DNA of 64,000 nt from an uncultured Pseudomonadales bacterium (GTDB taxonomy: Bacteria; Pseudomonadota; Gammaproteobacteria; Pseudomonadales; Azotimanducaceae): positions 1,295,617 to 1,359,616 of the forward strand of contig OX638346.1 in NCBI GenBank assembly GCA_951813515.1, given 5' to 3'. Shown one piece after another: positions 8,943 to 17,229 of the stretch (the stretch's first letter is position 1; each line of letters opens with the position of its first letter). Position numbers and translations under genes: made by a program. The notes beneath the pieces are model-generated. The model did no database searches, was not told the DNA's origin, and worked only from the letters and a program-made list of their open reading frames with translations.

Positions 8943-9184
8943 CAGGGCATCTCGTCGCGCTCATCGAGGCTCGGCTGGTCGCGGGAGGGGAGGCAGCCGC
9001 GGGACCTGGAGTCAAAATACGCCCTCCAGTCCTTGCCGCGCGGCCTCAGTGTCAGTTGATCGCCTTCCTTGATGACCTCTACTTCCGACGTATTGAACCG
9101 GCACGCCGCCGGGAGCCGCACCGCCTGGCTGCGTCCGCTCCAGAATACTTTGGCGACGCCTCTGTAGTCGGGCGCCTTGCTCAT
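8942..9184 (-). CDS. vapB: VapB-type antitoxin, AbrB/SpoVT fold
   Basis: 80 residues. The motif AKVFWSGRSQAVRLPAACRFNTSEVEV at residues 11-37 is the swapped-hairpin AbrB domain of VapB antitoxins of the SGRSQAVRLP group. The remainder normally wraps VapC. The stop overlaps the degraded vapC start (TGATG), the normal vapBC arrangement. With the toxin broken, the antitoxin is an orphan and may be drifting or retained for cross-protection. A GGAGAGG sequence lies just upstream of the ATG. Confidence 0.8.
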   Translation of the reverse strand: MSKAPDYRGVAKVFWSGRSQAVRLPAACRFNTSEVEVIKEGDQLTLRPRGKDWRAYFDSRSRGCLPSRDQPSLDERDEMP

Positions 9185-9612
9185 GTCCCTCTCCTCGGGA
9201 TAGATCCGGCCACAGTATCCAGCGAATGAGAAATATCAAGCCACATCAAATGCGTTCGAACGCCATTGAGTTCCTACCCCGGCGCAGCGAACAAAAGACG
9301 GGGAGATAGACGACGGAATACACCGCGATGCCTGCGGCGACAGGAGACCCCACCTTTTGCATGACATGAAGCAGGCCCATGCACTTCCCTTCTGGGGCAA
9401 AGGGGAAGCGCCGCCGAAAACGGACCTCTGCATCCTGTCCATAGACCGCAGGAATGCCGGCCAAAGCCAGCCCGGTTCCCACCACCCATGAAGGTGCAAC
9501 ATGATTGTCAGCGCCTTGTCCGAAGGGCCGACGGGTTTCATGGCGCAAGCCCGCGCCGTAGAACGGCACGCAGGTGCCGATCAAGGGCGCAGGGTCGTAG
9601 GTGGGCTTGGGA
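9185..9612. other. 428-bp spacer without a convincing gene
   Basis: Two overlapping reverse-strand frames of about 100 residues exist here (near 9236-9541 and 9246-9584), but neither resembles a family I know and the second has only a TTG start. A perfect 12-bp palindrome GCGTTCGAACGC at 9252-9263 lies about 70 bp upstream of vapB and could be its operator. At 9598-9611 TAGGTGGGCTTGGG matches the start of the dispersed repeat at 12.9 kb. The stretch is probably decayed sequence. Confidence 0.35.
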
Positions 9613-10038
9613 CTAGCGCTGAAGAATTGTCTCCAGCACGACCGATGAATTCGTACGCGTAATTCCGTCGAGGGAAGCGACGCTGTCCAGCAATCGATTC
9701 AGCTCGACGGTGGACTCCGCCGCGATCACGGCGATCAGGTCGTATTCGCCGCTGATCGCGTAAATCGCCGTGACCTGGGAGATTCGACGCAGGCCTGCGT
9801 GAGCGATTCCCGTCTGCGCCTGGTCCACCTTGATCAGAACGTGCGCTTCGACCAGGCGGGATTCGTACTCCCTTCCAACCTCCACCGTAAACCGTTCGAT
9901 GAGCCCATCCCGGACGAGGCGGTCGATGCGGGATTGAACCGTGGAACGGGAAACCCCGAGCCGCCTGGAGATTTCCGAGGTTGCCGTGCGGGAGTTCTCG
10001 CTCAGCAAGGCAATGAGATGTCTGTCGAGACTATCCAA
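9613..10038 (-). CDS. Lrp/AsnC family transcriptional regulator
   Basis: 141 residues. The N-terminal winged helix reads MDSLDRHLIALLSENSRTATSEISRRLGVSRSTVQSRIDRLVRDGLIERF, and the C-terminal RAM/ligand-sensing domain contains ISGEYDLIAVIAAESTVELNRLLD. This is a complete Lrp/AsnC protein. It is divergent from a lysine-degradation pair across an AT-rich spacer with a perfect palindrome, so it most likely controls those genes in response to lysine or a product. This regulatory link is inferred from arrangement only. Confidence 0.9.
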   Translation of the reverse strand: MDSLDRHLIALLSENSRTATSEISRRLGVSRSTVQSRIDRLVRDGLIERFTVEVGREYESRLVEAHVLIKVDQAQTGIAHAGLRRISQVTAIYAISGEYDLIAVIAAESTVELNRLLDSVASLDGITRTNSSVVLETILQR

Positions 10039-10077
10039 TTTGACGAATAGTCCTCAAAATTGAACGAATCAAATAAT

Positions 10078-10092
10078 AAATTTGTCAAATTT
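10078..10092. promoter_or_regulatory. Candidate Lrp-family operator
   Basis: AAATTTGTCAAATTT is a perfect 7-bp inverted repeat around one central base, in the AT-rich spacer between the Lrp gene and the dehydrogenase. Related TTTGA/AATTGAACGAAT half-sites occur at 10041-10070. AT-rich 15-bp palindromes are typical Lrp/AsnC targets. Confidence 0.5.
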
Positions 10093-10124
10093 TACTATCA
10101 ATTTCGACAGGAAACTCGTCTAGC

Positions 10125-11270
10125 ATGATCGGACGCTCTCGAAGCGAATGGTGCGGCATGAACAGGGTCGCGGTCATAGGCGCGGGACAAATCGGGGATC
10201 TTATCGCCACCCTGCTGGTCGAGTCCGGTGACTACGACGTCACCCTGCTCGACTCGAGCGAAAACCAGCTTGCCAGGATTCGCGACCACCCGAGACTGTC
10301 AAAATCTCATCTGGACGTCGCGGATACGCTCGCCCTTCAGGCTGCGGTCGAACGACACGACGTCGTCGTCAACTCGGCGCCCTACCACCTGACTGAATCG
10401 ATCGCCCGGGCAGCCGCCGAAGGATGCGCCCACTACCTTGACCTTACCGAGGATGTCGCCAGCACGCGGGCGGTAAGTACCCTCGCCATCAACGGGAACT
10501 CGACTTTCATTCCCCAGTGCGGCCTGGCGCCGGGCATCGTATCGATACTGGCAGCCGATATCGCGCGCGAGTTCGAAGAGCTGGATACCGTCAAGCTGAA
10601 GGTGGGCGCGCTGCCGAGGTATCCGTGCAACGCGCTCTCGTACAACCTCACGTGGAGTCCAGAAGGGGTCGTCAACGAGTACTGCAATCCGTGCACCGTT
10701 ATCTTCGACGGCCAACGCATGCAAGCCCCACCGCTAGAGCAACGAGAACTCCTGTTCATCGATGGCGTCCAATACGAGTCCTTCAATACCTCGGGCGGTC
10801 TGGGCAGCCTTGCTTCCACCTGGGATGGAAAGGTCCGCAATCTGAGTTACCAGTCCATTCGATATCCCGGCCACGCGACCATCATGCGCGCGCTATTGCG
10901 CGACCTGGGCCTTTCCAACCGTCGGGAACTGTTGCTGGACATGTTCGCGCACTCGCTGCCGGTGACGAATCAGGACGTGGTGGTCATTTTCATCGAGGTA
11001 TCCGGTAGCCGTGACGGGAGGCTGGAACAGGTCACCTACACAAACAGGATCTATGGCCGGGAATTTGCCGGACGCGACTACACCGCGATTCAACTTTGCA
11101 CCGCTTCGAGCGCGTGCGCCGTACTGGACCTTCTGGCGGACGGACACATCCAGAGCCGGGGATTCGTTCGCCAGGAAGACATTCCCCTGCCGGACTTTCT
11201 CGCCAATCGATTCGGACACATCTTCAGGAAAGACGATGGGGCCACAGGACAACAGGCAGAGGTAATGTGA
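10125..11270 (+). CDS. Saccharopine dehydrogenase-like / lysine 6-dehydrogenase family protein
   Basis: 381 residues from ATG 10125, which has AGGAAA about 10 nt upstream; ATG 10158 (MNRVAVIGAGQIGDL) is the family-like alternative. A Rossmann NAD(P) motif GAGQIGD opens the protein, followed by VVNSAPYHL, HYLDLTED and QCGLAPGIVSILA, all characteristic of the saccharopine-dehydrogenase/lysine dehydrogenase fold. The next gene, one base downstream, is an aminoadipate-semialdehyde dehydrogenase, so the pair probably oxidises lysine or saccharopine to the semialdehyde and then to 2-aminoadipate. Regulation by the divergent Lrp protein is likely. Confidence 0.82.
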   Translation: MIGRSRSEWCGMNRVAVIGAGQIGDLIATLLVESGDYDVTLLDSSENQLARIRDHPRLSKSHLDVADTLALQAAVERHDVVVNSAPYHLTESIARAAAEGCAHYLDLTEDVASTRAVSTLAINGNSTFIPQCGLAPGIVSILAADIAREFEELDTVKLKVGALPRYPCNALSYNLTWSPEGVVNEYCNPCTVIFDGQRMQAPPLEQRELLFIDGVQYESFNTSGGLGSLASTWDGKVRNLSYQSIRYPGHATIMRALLRDLGLSNRRELLLDMFAHSLPVTNQDVVVIFIEVSGSRDGRLEQVTYTNRIYGREFAGRDYTAIQLCTASSACAVLDLLADGHIQSRGFVRQEDIPLPDFLANRFGHIFRKDDGATGQQAEVM

Positions 11271-11271
11271 A

Positions 11272-12870
11272 ATGAGCATCCTGGCGGACAATCTCACCGC
11301 GAGTCTTCCTTACGCGAGACCCGGTCTGGGTTCGCGGCAACGCGCAAGGGAGATCTTTCGAGCGCTCGAAATACCGGTAAGCGTGCTGGCTTCCGGTGAG
11401 CAACCGGCGTACTCCCCGGTCGATGGCCAGATGACAGCAACCCTGCACCATTGCTCCAGGGACGATCGAAGCGACGGCATCGAGACGTCCCGGCGCGCAT
11501 TTCAACAATGGCGCGATGTGCCGGCGCCGCGACGCGGAGAAGTCGTCCGGGCATTCGGCGATTCGTTGCGCGCCCACAAGCCGGCGCTCGCAGCATTGGT
11601 TGCGATGGAGTCCGGCAAGATCTACTCCGAAGCGCTGGGCGAAATACAGGAGATGATCGACATCTGCGACTTCGCCGTCGGCCTCTCCAGGCAGTTGTAC
11701 GGCCGGACCATGGGCTCAGAGCGTCCCGGTCACAAACTCATTGAGTACTGGCACCCGATGGGCGTGGTGGGCGTCATCAGCGCCTTCAATTTCCCTGCAG
11801 CCGTCTGGTCGTGGAACCTGACCGTCGCGCTCGTGTGCGGGAATTCGGTGATCTGGAAGCCGTCCGAAAAGGCGCCACTGACTGCGATCGCCTGCGATGC
11901 GCTCTTGCGAAGAATCTTCACGACGCACGCGGAAGTGCCCGATGGTCTCCACCAGTTGTTCATCGGCGGTGCACAAGCGGGCCGAAGACTGGCCCAGGAT
12001 CCCGGTGTAGCCGTCGTCAGCGCCACGGGCAGTACGGCGATGGGTCGGCGGGTCGCGCCAATCGTGGCTCGGCGCTTCGGGCGCTGCATCCTTGAGCTTG
12101 GCGGCAACAACGCCATGATCGTGACACCGTCAGCCAATCTCGAAATCACCGCAGAAGCCATTGTGTTTGCCGCAGTGGGCACGGCCGGACAGCGGTGCAC
12201 GTCGCTGCGCCGGGTGATAGCACACGAATCCATCATCGACGCGCTGATCGATCGAATCGTTCGCCGCTACGAAAGGATCCGGGTAGGTAGTCCGTTCGAC
12301 CCGCGCATGCACATTGGCCCGCTGATCGACCAGGGCGCCTACGAGGCACTGCGATCAGCCATATCCGAACTGAAATCCACAGGGTGCCGCGTCGAAGGCG
12401 GCGCGCGCGAAACAGGACCCGGCGGGGATGCGACGTACTACGTGCAACCGGCGGTCGCGCGCGTAGGCAGCGACCATGAGCGTCTGCAGGCGGAGCTGTT
12501 CGGACCCTTGCTCTACGTCATGAGCTATAGCGACTTTGCCAAGGCCATAGACCTGCAGAACAATGTGCCGCAGGGCCTGTCGTCGAGCATCTTTACAAAC
12601 GACATCAGGGAGTCGGAGACATTCCTGTCCCACTCGGGTAGCGATTGCGGCATCGCCAACGTCAACACCGGACCGAGTGGCGCCGAAATCGGCGGCGCAT
12701 TCGGCGGCGAGAAGGACACCGGCGGCGGGCGCGAGTCCGGCTCCGACGCCTGGAAGGGTTACATGCGGCGCCTGACCGCGACCGTCAACTACTCGGATTC
12801 GCTACCACTGGCCCAGGATGTTGCCTTTGGCGTCGATCCGGGTTCCGGAGCGGAGGGTCGCACGAACTAG
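11272..12870 (+). CDS. amaB: L-aminoadipate-semialdehyde dehydrogenase (ALDH7 type)
   Basis: 532 residues. Aldehyde dehydrogenase core residues are N173 (AFNFP), E275 (CILELGGNNAMIV) and the nucleophile C309 (GTAGQRCTS). The ALDH7-like features are QLYGRTMGSERPGHKLIEYWHPMG and the C-terminal TGPSGAEIGGAFGGEKDTGGGRESGSDAWK, as in antiquitin/AmaB. The enzyme oxidises 2-aminoadipate 6-semialdehyde (in equilibrium with piperideine-6-carboxylate) to 2-aminoadipate. The start is 1 nt after the dehydrogenase stop, so they are cotranscribed. Confidence 0.88.
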   Translation: MSILADNLTASLPYARPGLGSRQRAREIFRALEIPVSVLASGEQPAYSPVDGQMTATLHHCSRDDRSDGIETSRRAFQQWRDVPAPRRGEVVRAFGDSLRAHKPALAALVAMESGKIYSEALGEIQEMIDICDFAVGLSRQLYGRTMGSERPGHKLIEYWHPMGVVGVISAFNFPAAVWSWNLTVALVCGNSVIWKPSEKAPLTAIACDALLRRIFTTHAEVPDGLHQLFIGGAQAGRRLAQDPGVAVVSATGSTAMGRRVAPIVARRFGRCILELGGNNAMIVTPSANLEITAEAIVFAAVGTAGQRCTSLRRVIAHESIIDALIDRIVRRYERIRVGSPFDPRMHIGPLIDQGAYEALRSAISELKSTGCRVEGGARETGPGGDATYYVQPAVARVGSDHERLQAELFGPLLYVMSYSDFAKAIDLQNNVPQGLSSSIFTNDIRESETFLSHSGSDCGIANVNTGPSGAEIGGAFGGEKDTGGGRESGSDAWKGYMRRLTATVNYSDSLPLAQDVAFGVDPGSGAEGRTN

Positions 12871-12882
12871 CAGACTGTCGGA

Positions 12883-12902
12883 CTTGGCGCGCAAGCGCCA
12901 AG
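12883..12902 (+). terminator. Hairpin after the lysine-catabolism operon
   Basis: A perfect 8-bp stem CTTGGCGC/GCGCCAAG closes on a GCAA tetraloop, 12 nt after the amaB stop. There is no T run, so it may be an mRNA 3'-end stabiliser or a factor-dependent terminator. It abuts a dispersed repeat. Confidence 0.45.
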
Positions 12903-12920
12903 ATCGAAAGGATGATAGGT

Positions 12921-12974
12921 GGGCTTGGGCGGGGTGAAACACGGCGCCCGCCAGGGTGACGGATTTCGTGGCGC
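12921..12974 (+). repeat. Dispersed ~55-bp repeat, copy 1
   Basis: The stretch starting GGGCTTGGGCGGGGTGAAAC and ending TTCGTGGCGC is matched, with scattered substitutions, by the reverse strand at 33693-33745 (GGCTTGGGCGGGGGTGAGAG ... TTTGTGGCGC). Each copy lies beside a GGCGC/GCGCC hairpin in a spacer between convergent genes. A 14-bp fragment recurs at 9598-9611. Confidence 0.55.
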
Positions 12975-12987
12975 TAACCCGGCGTTT

Positions 12988-14007
12988 CTAGCTGTAGAGA
13001 TCCTTGATCGGCCGGGGACCCGTCTGCCCGATCTCCTTCGCATAGGCGTCCGTGAACTTTGCCGCGCGGGAAACCTTGCGCTGACCGTCTTCCGGGCTGT
13101 GGCGGCTTTCCACCGTGCCCTGCTGCATCACGATCGCGAACCTCGCGGAGTTCCGGTCGAGCACTTCCTGCGGGATCCTGCCGATGAAGTCCTCCTGCGG
13201 CTTGATGAAGGGCCGCACCATGAAGTTCGTCACTCCGACGCGCAGTCCGGGTGCCGTGCGATTGACGGCGCCGTGCCAGGTGCCGCCGTGCCATACGAGC
13301 AGGGAACCCGCCTTGGCCTCGACCGGAACGACCTGGTCGTTGCCGCCTTCGCCGACGATGGCCTCGCGGCCCACGGGTTGGCGGCACCACTTGTGACTGC
13401 CCGGCACGAACGCGGTGGCGCCGTTCTCCCGGTTGTAATCGGTCAATACGTATGTGCACTGGCATACGTAAGACTGCGGCGGCATCGGCGCCGGCATGGG
13501 GGAATCCGTGTGCAGATTGAAGTTGCTGTAGTTGGGGCCTTTCATCCAGCAGCCCATGGCCGACAGGATCACGCCGTAGCCACAAAGATAGGTCGCCATC
13601 GCGAGCAGCACCGGGTTCATGATCGACTCCTCGAACACCGGGTTCTCCCAGTAGATCGACTGCATCAGGTCGCCGTGGGGCGAATCGATCTCCTTGCCGG
13701 AGACAGAAGGCAGGCGGCCCCTGAGTTTCCCGGGCCCCTTCTCCCGCGCCTGTGCCGTTGTCTCCACTCCCAGGTGGGCGTGTGTGGAACCGGTCTCCAT
13801 GTCGGGCCGCTCGCCGTTGCGTCGTTCCGCGATGTTGAGTACCGCCTCGAGCATGCGCTCGCAGAGGCCGTCGGGATTTGCGATTTCCGGCGGGATCACC
13901 GTGTAGCCCATCGCATCTAGTTCGGCGACGTAGGGTTCGAGGCCAAGGTCGCGAATCTCGTTCCAGACACGCTCGAGATTGGTGTCGTAAGTGCTTGCCG
14001 CTGCCAT
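12988..14007 (-). CDS. Phytanoyl-CoA dioxygenase (PhyH) family protein 2
   Basis: 339 residues from ATG 14007, which follows a GGAGAG Shine-Dalgarno. Iron and 2-oxoglutarate ligands are H166/D168 (SNFNLHTDSP), H245 (TWHGAVNRTAPGLR) and R256. The whole protein aligns with the one at 7697-8743 (shared AERRNGERPDMETG, GCWMKGPN, ENGATAFVPGSHK), so the two are paralogues. It converges with amaB and is separated from the third PhyH gene by a REP-like repeat. Substrate unknown. Confidence 0.82.
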   Translation of the reverse strand: MAAASTYDTNLERVWNEIRDLGLEPYVAELDAMGYTVIPPEIANPDGLCERMLEAVLNIAERRNGERPDMETGSTHAHLGVETTAQAREKGPGKLRGRLPSVSGKEIDSPHGDLMQSIYWENPVFEESIMNPVLLAMATYLCGYGVILSAMGCWMKGPNYSNFNLHTDSPMPAPMPPQSYVCQCTYVLTDYNRENGATAFVPGSHKWCRQPVGREAIVGEGGNDQVVPVEAKAGSLLVWHGGTWHGAVNRTAPGLRVGVTNFMVRPFIKPQEDFIGRIPQEVLDRNSARFAIVMQQGTVESRHSPEDGQRKVSRAAKFTDAYAKEIGQTGPRPIKDLYS

Positions 14008-14035
14008 CAGTTTCTCTCCATCTGAATCCATGAAA

Positions 14036-14148
14036 GTGCCCCACAGCCGGCGCCTTCGGCTTCGCCCGTGGCCCGGCCCCGCTCGTCGCCCATGGAACAA
14101 TCGCCCCAGGTCGCTGACACTCCCCGGAGGCGTTTGTTCCATGCAAGT
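14036..14148 (-). repeat. REP-like inverted-repeat element, copy A
   Basis: Inverted ends CATGGAACAA (14091-14100) and TTGTTCCATG (14134-14143) flank a GC-rich core, with a GCCCCACAG-to-GTCGCC tail on the left. The same arrangement is found at 22818-22910 (opposite orientation) and 29106-29210, and a split copy at 43405-43683. It lies in the spacer between two dioxygenase genes. Confidence 0.65.
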
Positions 14149-14203
14149 CTACTCGTATTTTGTCCAGCAACGAGACGCCGAGGCGCGGGCGGAAAGACAT
14201 ACC

Positions 14204-15118
14204 TCATGCGCTGCTTCTGCGAGCTTGTCTCGCGCGCGGAATCGGGTAGCTCTGCTCCACGTAGGGGCCGCGATCCTCGAACCCCGCGAGCAGCCTGAAC
14301 AGCGCCGGATCGTCGCAGTCCTCGGCGAGTTCCCGGGGGAACGTCCCGCGTATGTCCTCCTGCGACGTCACCATGCGGTGTCGATAGTAGTTGGTCACCG
14401 AAACCCGCATGCCCGGGATCTTGCGTGGGAATGCGCCGTGCCAAGTCGCACCGTGCCACACGATGAGCGACCCTTTCGGGCACTCCGCCGGAACAGCCTC
14501 ATCCGCAGCCTGCACGGGCCGCGTCACGCGCCGGTGCGATCCCGGAACGTAGGCCAGTGCCCCGCCTTCCTTCGTGTAGTCGGTGAGGCACCAGTTGGTG
14601 TTGGCGGACAGGGCATTGCGTCCCCAGGGCAGCGGACTCTGACTCTGGTCCGCGTGCAGGCCAAGAGTCGACCCGTAGCCGCGGGTGCCGTGCCACTTCA
14701 CGAACGAATTGTGACTGCTGAATCGGGCGTTGTTCCCGCCGATCATGTGGCGCATCAAGGCCACGGCCACCGGATTTATGGCCAGGTCTCGGAAGACACG
14801 GTGAATTCTGCCTAGCGTTTGGAGCAGGAACTGCGACGGTACGTTCTCGTCGCCGGTGTACCCGATCAGGCTCCCGGGATTCGGGCTGAAATCCAGGTCC
14901 GCGTGAGGACCCCGATCCAGGCTGAACGGGCATCCGACCAATGCTTCGGCCCGTTCCAATACGAGATCGAGCATCTTGTCGAAGCGGTCCTCGGCCACGC
15001 CGTGTACTTCCGGCGGCACGATGGTCAGGCCGTTGACTTCGAGGTCGAGGATGTAGGGTTCGAGGCCGAGTTCGCGCGCCGCCTTACTCAGTTTCGTCGG
15101 ATGTCCCGCAGTTGGCAT
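14204..15118 (-). CDS. Phytanoyl-CoA dioxygenase (PhyH) family protein 3
   Basis: 304 residues. The double-stranded beta-helix ligands are H155/D157 (LGLHADQSQ), H227 (TWHGAFPRKIPGMR) and R238. It is more distant from the other two PhyH proteins (YTKEGGALAYVPGSHRR instead of NRENGATA...), so it is probably a separate lineage and not a recent duplicate. It is the third such gene in 7.5 kb, which suggests related hydroxylations on a shared class of substrate. The DUF3604 gene lies just upstream on the same strand (36-bp gap). Confidence 0.8.
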   Translation of the reverse strand: MPTAGHPTKLSKAARELGLEPYILDLEVNGLTIVPPEVHGVAEDRFDKMLDLVLERAEALVGCPFSLDRGPHADLDFSPNPGSLIGYTGDENVPSQFLLQTLGRIHRVFRDLAINPVAVALMRHMIGGNNARFSSHNSFVKWHGTRGYGSTLGLHADQSQSPLPWGRNALSANTNWCLTDYTKEGGALAYVPGSHRRVTRPVQAADEAVPAECPKGSLIVWHGATWHGAFPRKIPGMRVSVTNYYRHRMVTSQEDIRGTFPRELAEDCDDPALFRLLAGFEDRGPYVEQSYPIPRARQARRSSA

Positions 15119-15154
15119 GACGATCCCTCTCCCGGATCAGGCGCCCCTACCGAT

Positions 15155-17083
15155 TCACATTGGCTTATACCAGATGGGTGAAGTGTAGGCGCGCTCTTGC
15201 GTGACCATGGGTATCCCGTCCGGCAGATCTTTCAGACCGTAGAATTTCGCATCGTAGGCCGTCCAGCGAGGGGTCGGGATTTCCAGCACGCGCAGGTAAT
15301 AGAAGGCGGCTTCGGCGCGGTCGAAATCGGGGTCCATCCACACCACGGCCAGCGCCGGGTCGCCAATGCTATTGGTGTAGGAAGCATCGGCAACATCGAC
15401 CGTGCTGCCCACCGCTTCAACCTCGCCCCGGGCGTTCTCCGTGCGGCCATCGGACAAGGCAACGTTGTAGATCGCCTCATGAAGCTCGCCATCTTCGTCG
15501 CGCCAGCCCTTTATGACCTGCACGCGGTCCAGGTTGGCCCCGTCTGGATCCTTCACGGCTCGGATAAGAAAACTCGGCGCTTTCCCGTCCGGCGCCTGCG
15601 TGAGATCACCACCCATCGGCACGCCCCCGGCGTAACCAACTCGAGCCAGGTCTGGCCGCGCGGCGTCAGCGGCGGAGTAGTCCCAACCGCCGAAGAACCG
15701 GACGGTTATGCGAGGGCCGGTGGAAGCGTAGACCTCTTTGCGCCGCATGGCGGCAAAAAGCGCGTCCCGCGTGTTTTCTTCCGCCCATACGGCTGCGTAC
15801 CCGGCCGCCTGGTAGTTCCATCCGGTTATCACACGGTTTCGGCCCGGTTCATTGCCCGGCATCTTGCCCCAGAAATTGTCCTGATCGGCGGTCGCCAGCG
15901 CGGTGTGGGAATCCGTACTCCCGATCATGCCGAACTTGAAGGGATTGACCCCCAGTTCCGCTTCCGTGCTCAAGCCCAGCTTCAGGGCGGAACGGGCATA
16001 AGAGTGAATAGGAAGCGGTTGAGGTTCGCTTGAAACCTTGGCCTGCTCTTTCGAGTCTGTCGAAGCATCGCCTTGCTTCTTCGAGTCAGGCTGGCTCAGC
16101 GTGACGCCCCACCTGAATACCTCGTAGGCGGCAAACTCATCGTTAGGTGAGAGCAACGGGTGGGATTCGCCATCCCCCTTGATCTGCGTCACCTCATAGA
16201 GCGGCTCCCAGCGTGACCGGCTCTTCACGTATGTCTGGTCGAACGGTTTGTCCTGATCAGTAATAGGCGCGAACATCCTGTTGCGGCTCAGATTGCCATT
16301 GTGAGGGATCGCAAGCGCTTTCCCTCCCAGGCGTTCCTCGTAGTCCTCGAGGTATGCCCACATATCCTCCGGGTCGCTGCTGTCCAGGCTGGAGAACGGC
16401 ACGACCTGGCTGGTCAGTTCGGGTCCGTCCCCAAAAACGACATTCCGGTGACCACTCCCCGTCCATTCGTAACCCACGAAAGTAGTGAACGTGCCCGGAT
16501 CGTTGTGCTTTTCTGCGTCGGCGACAACCTGGTCCCAGACGGCCCGATGAAAACCCTCGTCGATCCCAAAGTCGGCCCCACCCAGACCTACGCCTAGACC
16601 CTGGTTGGCTTTGATAGCTCGCAGCGTGGCGGCATTGAAGGAGTTCAAGGAATCTTCGGTGTCTGCATTCAGGGCTTCCACAAGGGAAACGGAGTAGTTG
16701 AGTGACTGAACCGTGAGCTTGCCCGCCTCCGTCTTCGACAGGGACTCGTCTCCGGAGTCGACCCGCGCGATGACGCCCATGTTCTCCGCATGATCCGACA
16801 CCATGAAGAAATCCAACGGTCGGCGCAGACGAACTTCGCCGCCGCCCGCCGCCCGGATCTTCTCCCCCTTGGCGAAACGATAGGCGTCATCCGGCATGAG
16901 CCTGTTGCCAAAGATATAGCCGTCTACCGACAGGGCGGTGTGCACGTGCGTATCGCCCCAATAGACGTTGTCCGGGTAGGACTCGCCGACGTGCGGGGAA
17001 TAGGGTTCCGCGGCGATCATGCTGAGCGGCGTGGCGGTTAGCGCGAGAACAAGCAATCGCGCATTCCATGTAGTGGTTTCCAT
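15155..17083 (-). CDS. DUF3604 domain protein, probably exported
   Basis: 642 residues. The N-terminus (METTTWNARLLVLALTATPLSMIAAEPYS) looks like a signal peptide cut near residue 25. VYWGDTHVHTALSVDG at about 41-56 and DFFMVSDHAENMG at about 90 are PHP-like metal-binding motifs typical of DUF3604, and the C-terminal region contains SPIWYKPM. The family is common in marine bacteria; its enzyme activity is not established, though a phosphoesterase-like metal site is plausible. It lies 36 bp upstream of the third dioxygenase gene, so the two may be cotranscribed. Confidence 0.75.
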   Translation of the reverse strand: METTTWNARLLVLALTATPLSMIAAEPYSPHVGESYPDNVYWGDTHVHTALSVDGYIFGNRLMPDDAYRFAKGEKIRAAGGGEVRLRRPLDFFMVSDHAENMGVIARVDSGDESLSKTEAGKLTVQSLNYSVSLVEALNADTEDSLNSFNAATLRAIKANQGLGVGLGGADFGIDEGFHRAVWDQVVADAEKHNDPGTFTTFVGYEWTGSGHRNVVFGDGPELTSQVVPFSSLDSSDPEDMWAYLEDYEERLGGKALAIPHNGNLSRNRMFAPITDQDKPFDQTYVKSRSRWEPLYEVTQIKGDGESHPLLSPNDEFAAYEVFRWGVTLSQPDSKKQGDASTDSKEQAKVSSEPQPLPIHSYARSALKLGLSTEAELGVNPFKFGMIGSTDSHTALATADQDNFWGKMPGNEPGRNRVITGWNYQAAGYAAVWAEENTRDALFAAMRRKEVYASTGPRITVRFFGGWDYSAADAARPDLARVGYAGGVPMGGDLTQAPDGKAPSFLIRAVKDPDGANLDRVQVIKGWRDEDGELHEAIYNVALSDGRTENARGEVEAVGSTVDVADASYTNSIGDPALAVVWMDPDFDRAEAAFYYLRVLEIPTPRWTAYDAKFYGLKDLPDGIPMVTQERAYTSPIWYKPM

Positions 17084-17229
17084 GGTTCATGTCCCCTTCG
17101 GCAAGTTCCCCGCGAGTGGCCTCCCGAAACGACGATGGGCAGGCCGTCTGCGAGTCTAATGCATTCGGATTATCCTGACCCGGTATACGATATTCAGCAG
17201 GGTCGCCGACGCGGGAGAAGGAGCGGATC

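Noticed and set aside
9236..9584. Two overlapping ~100-residue reverse frames
   Set aside because: No recognisable family, poor start codons, and both overlap repeat or decayed sequence.
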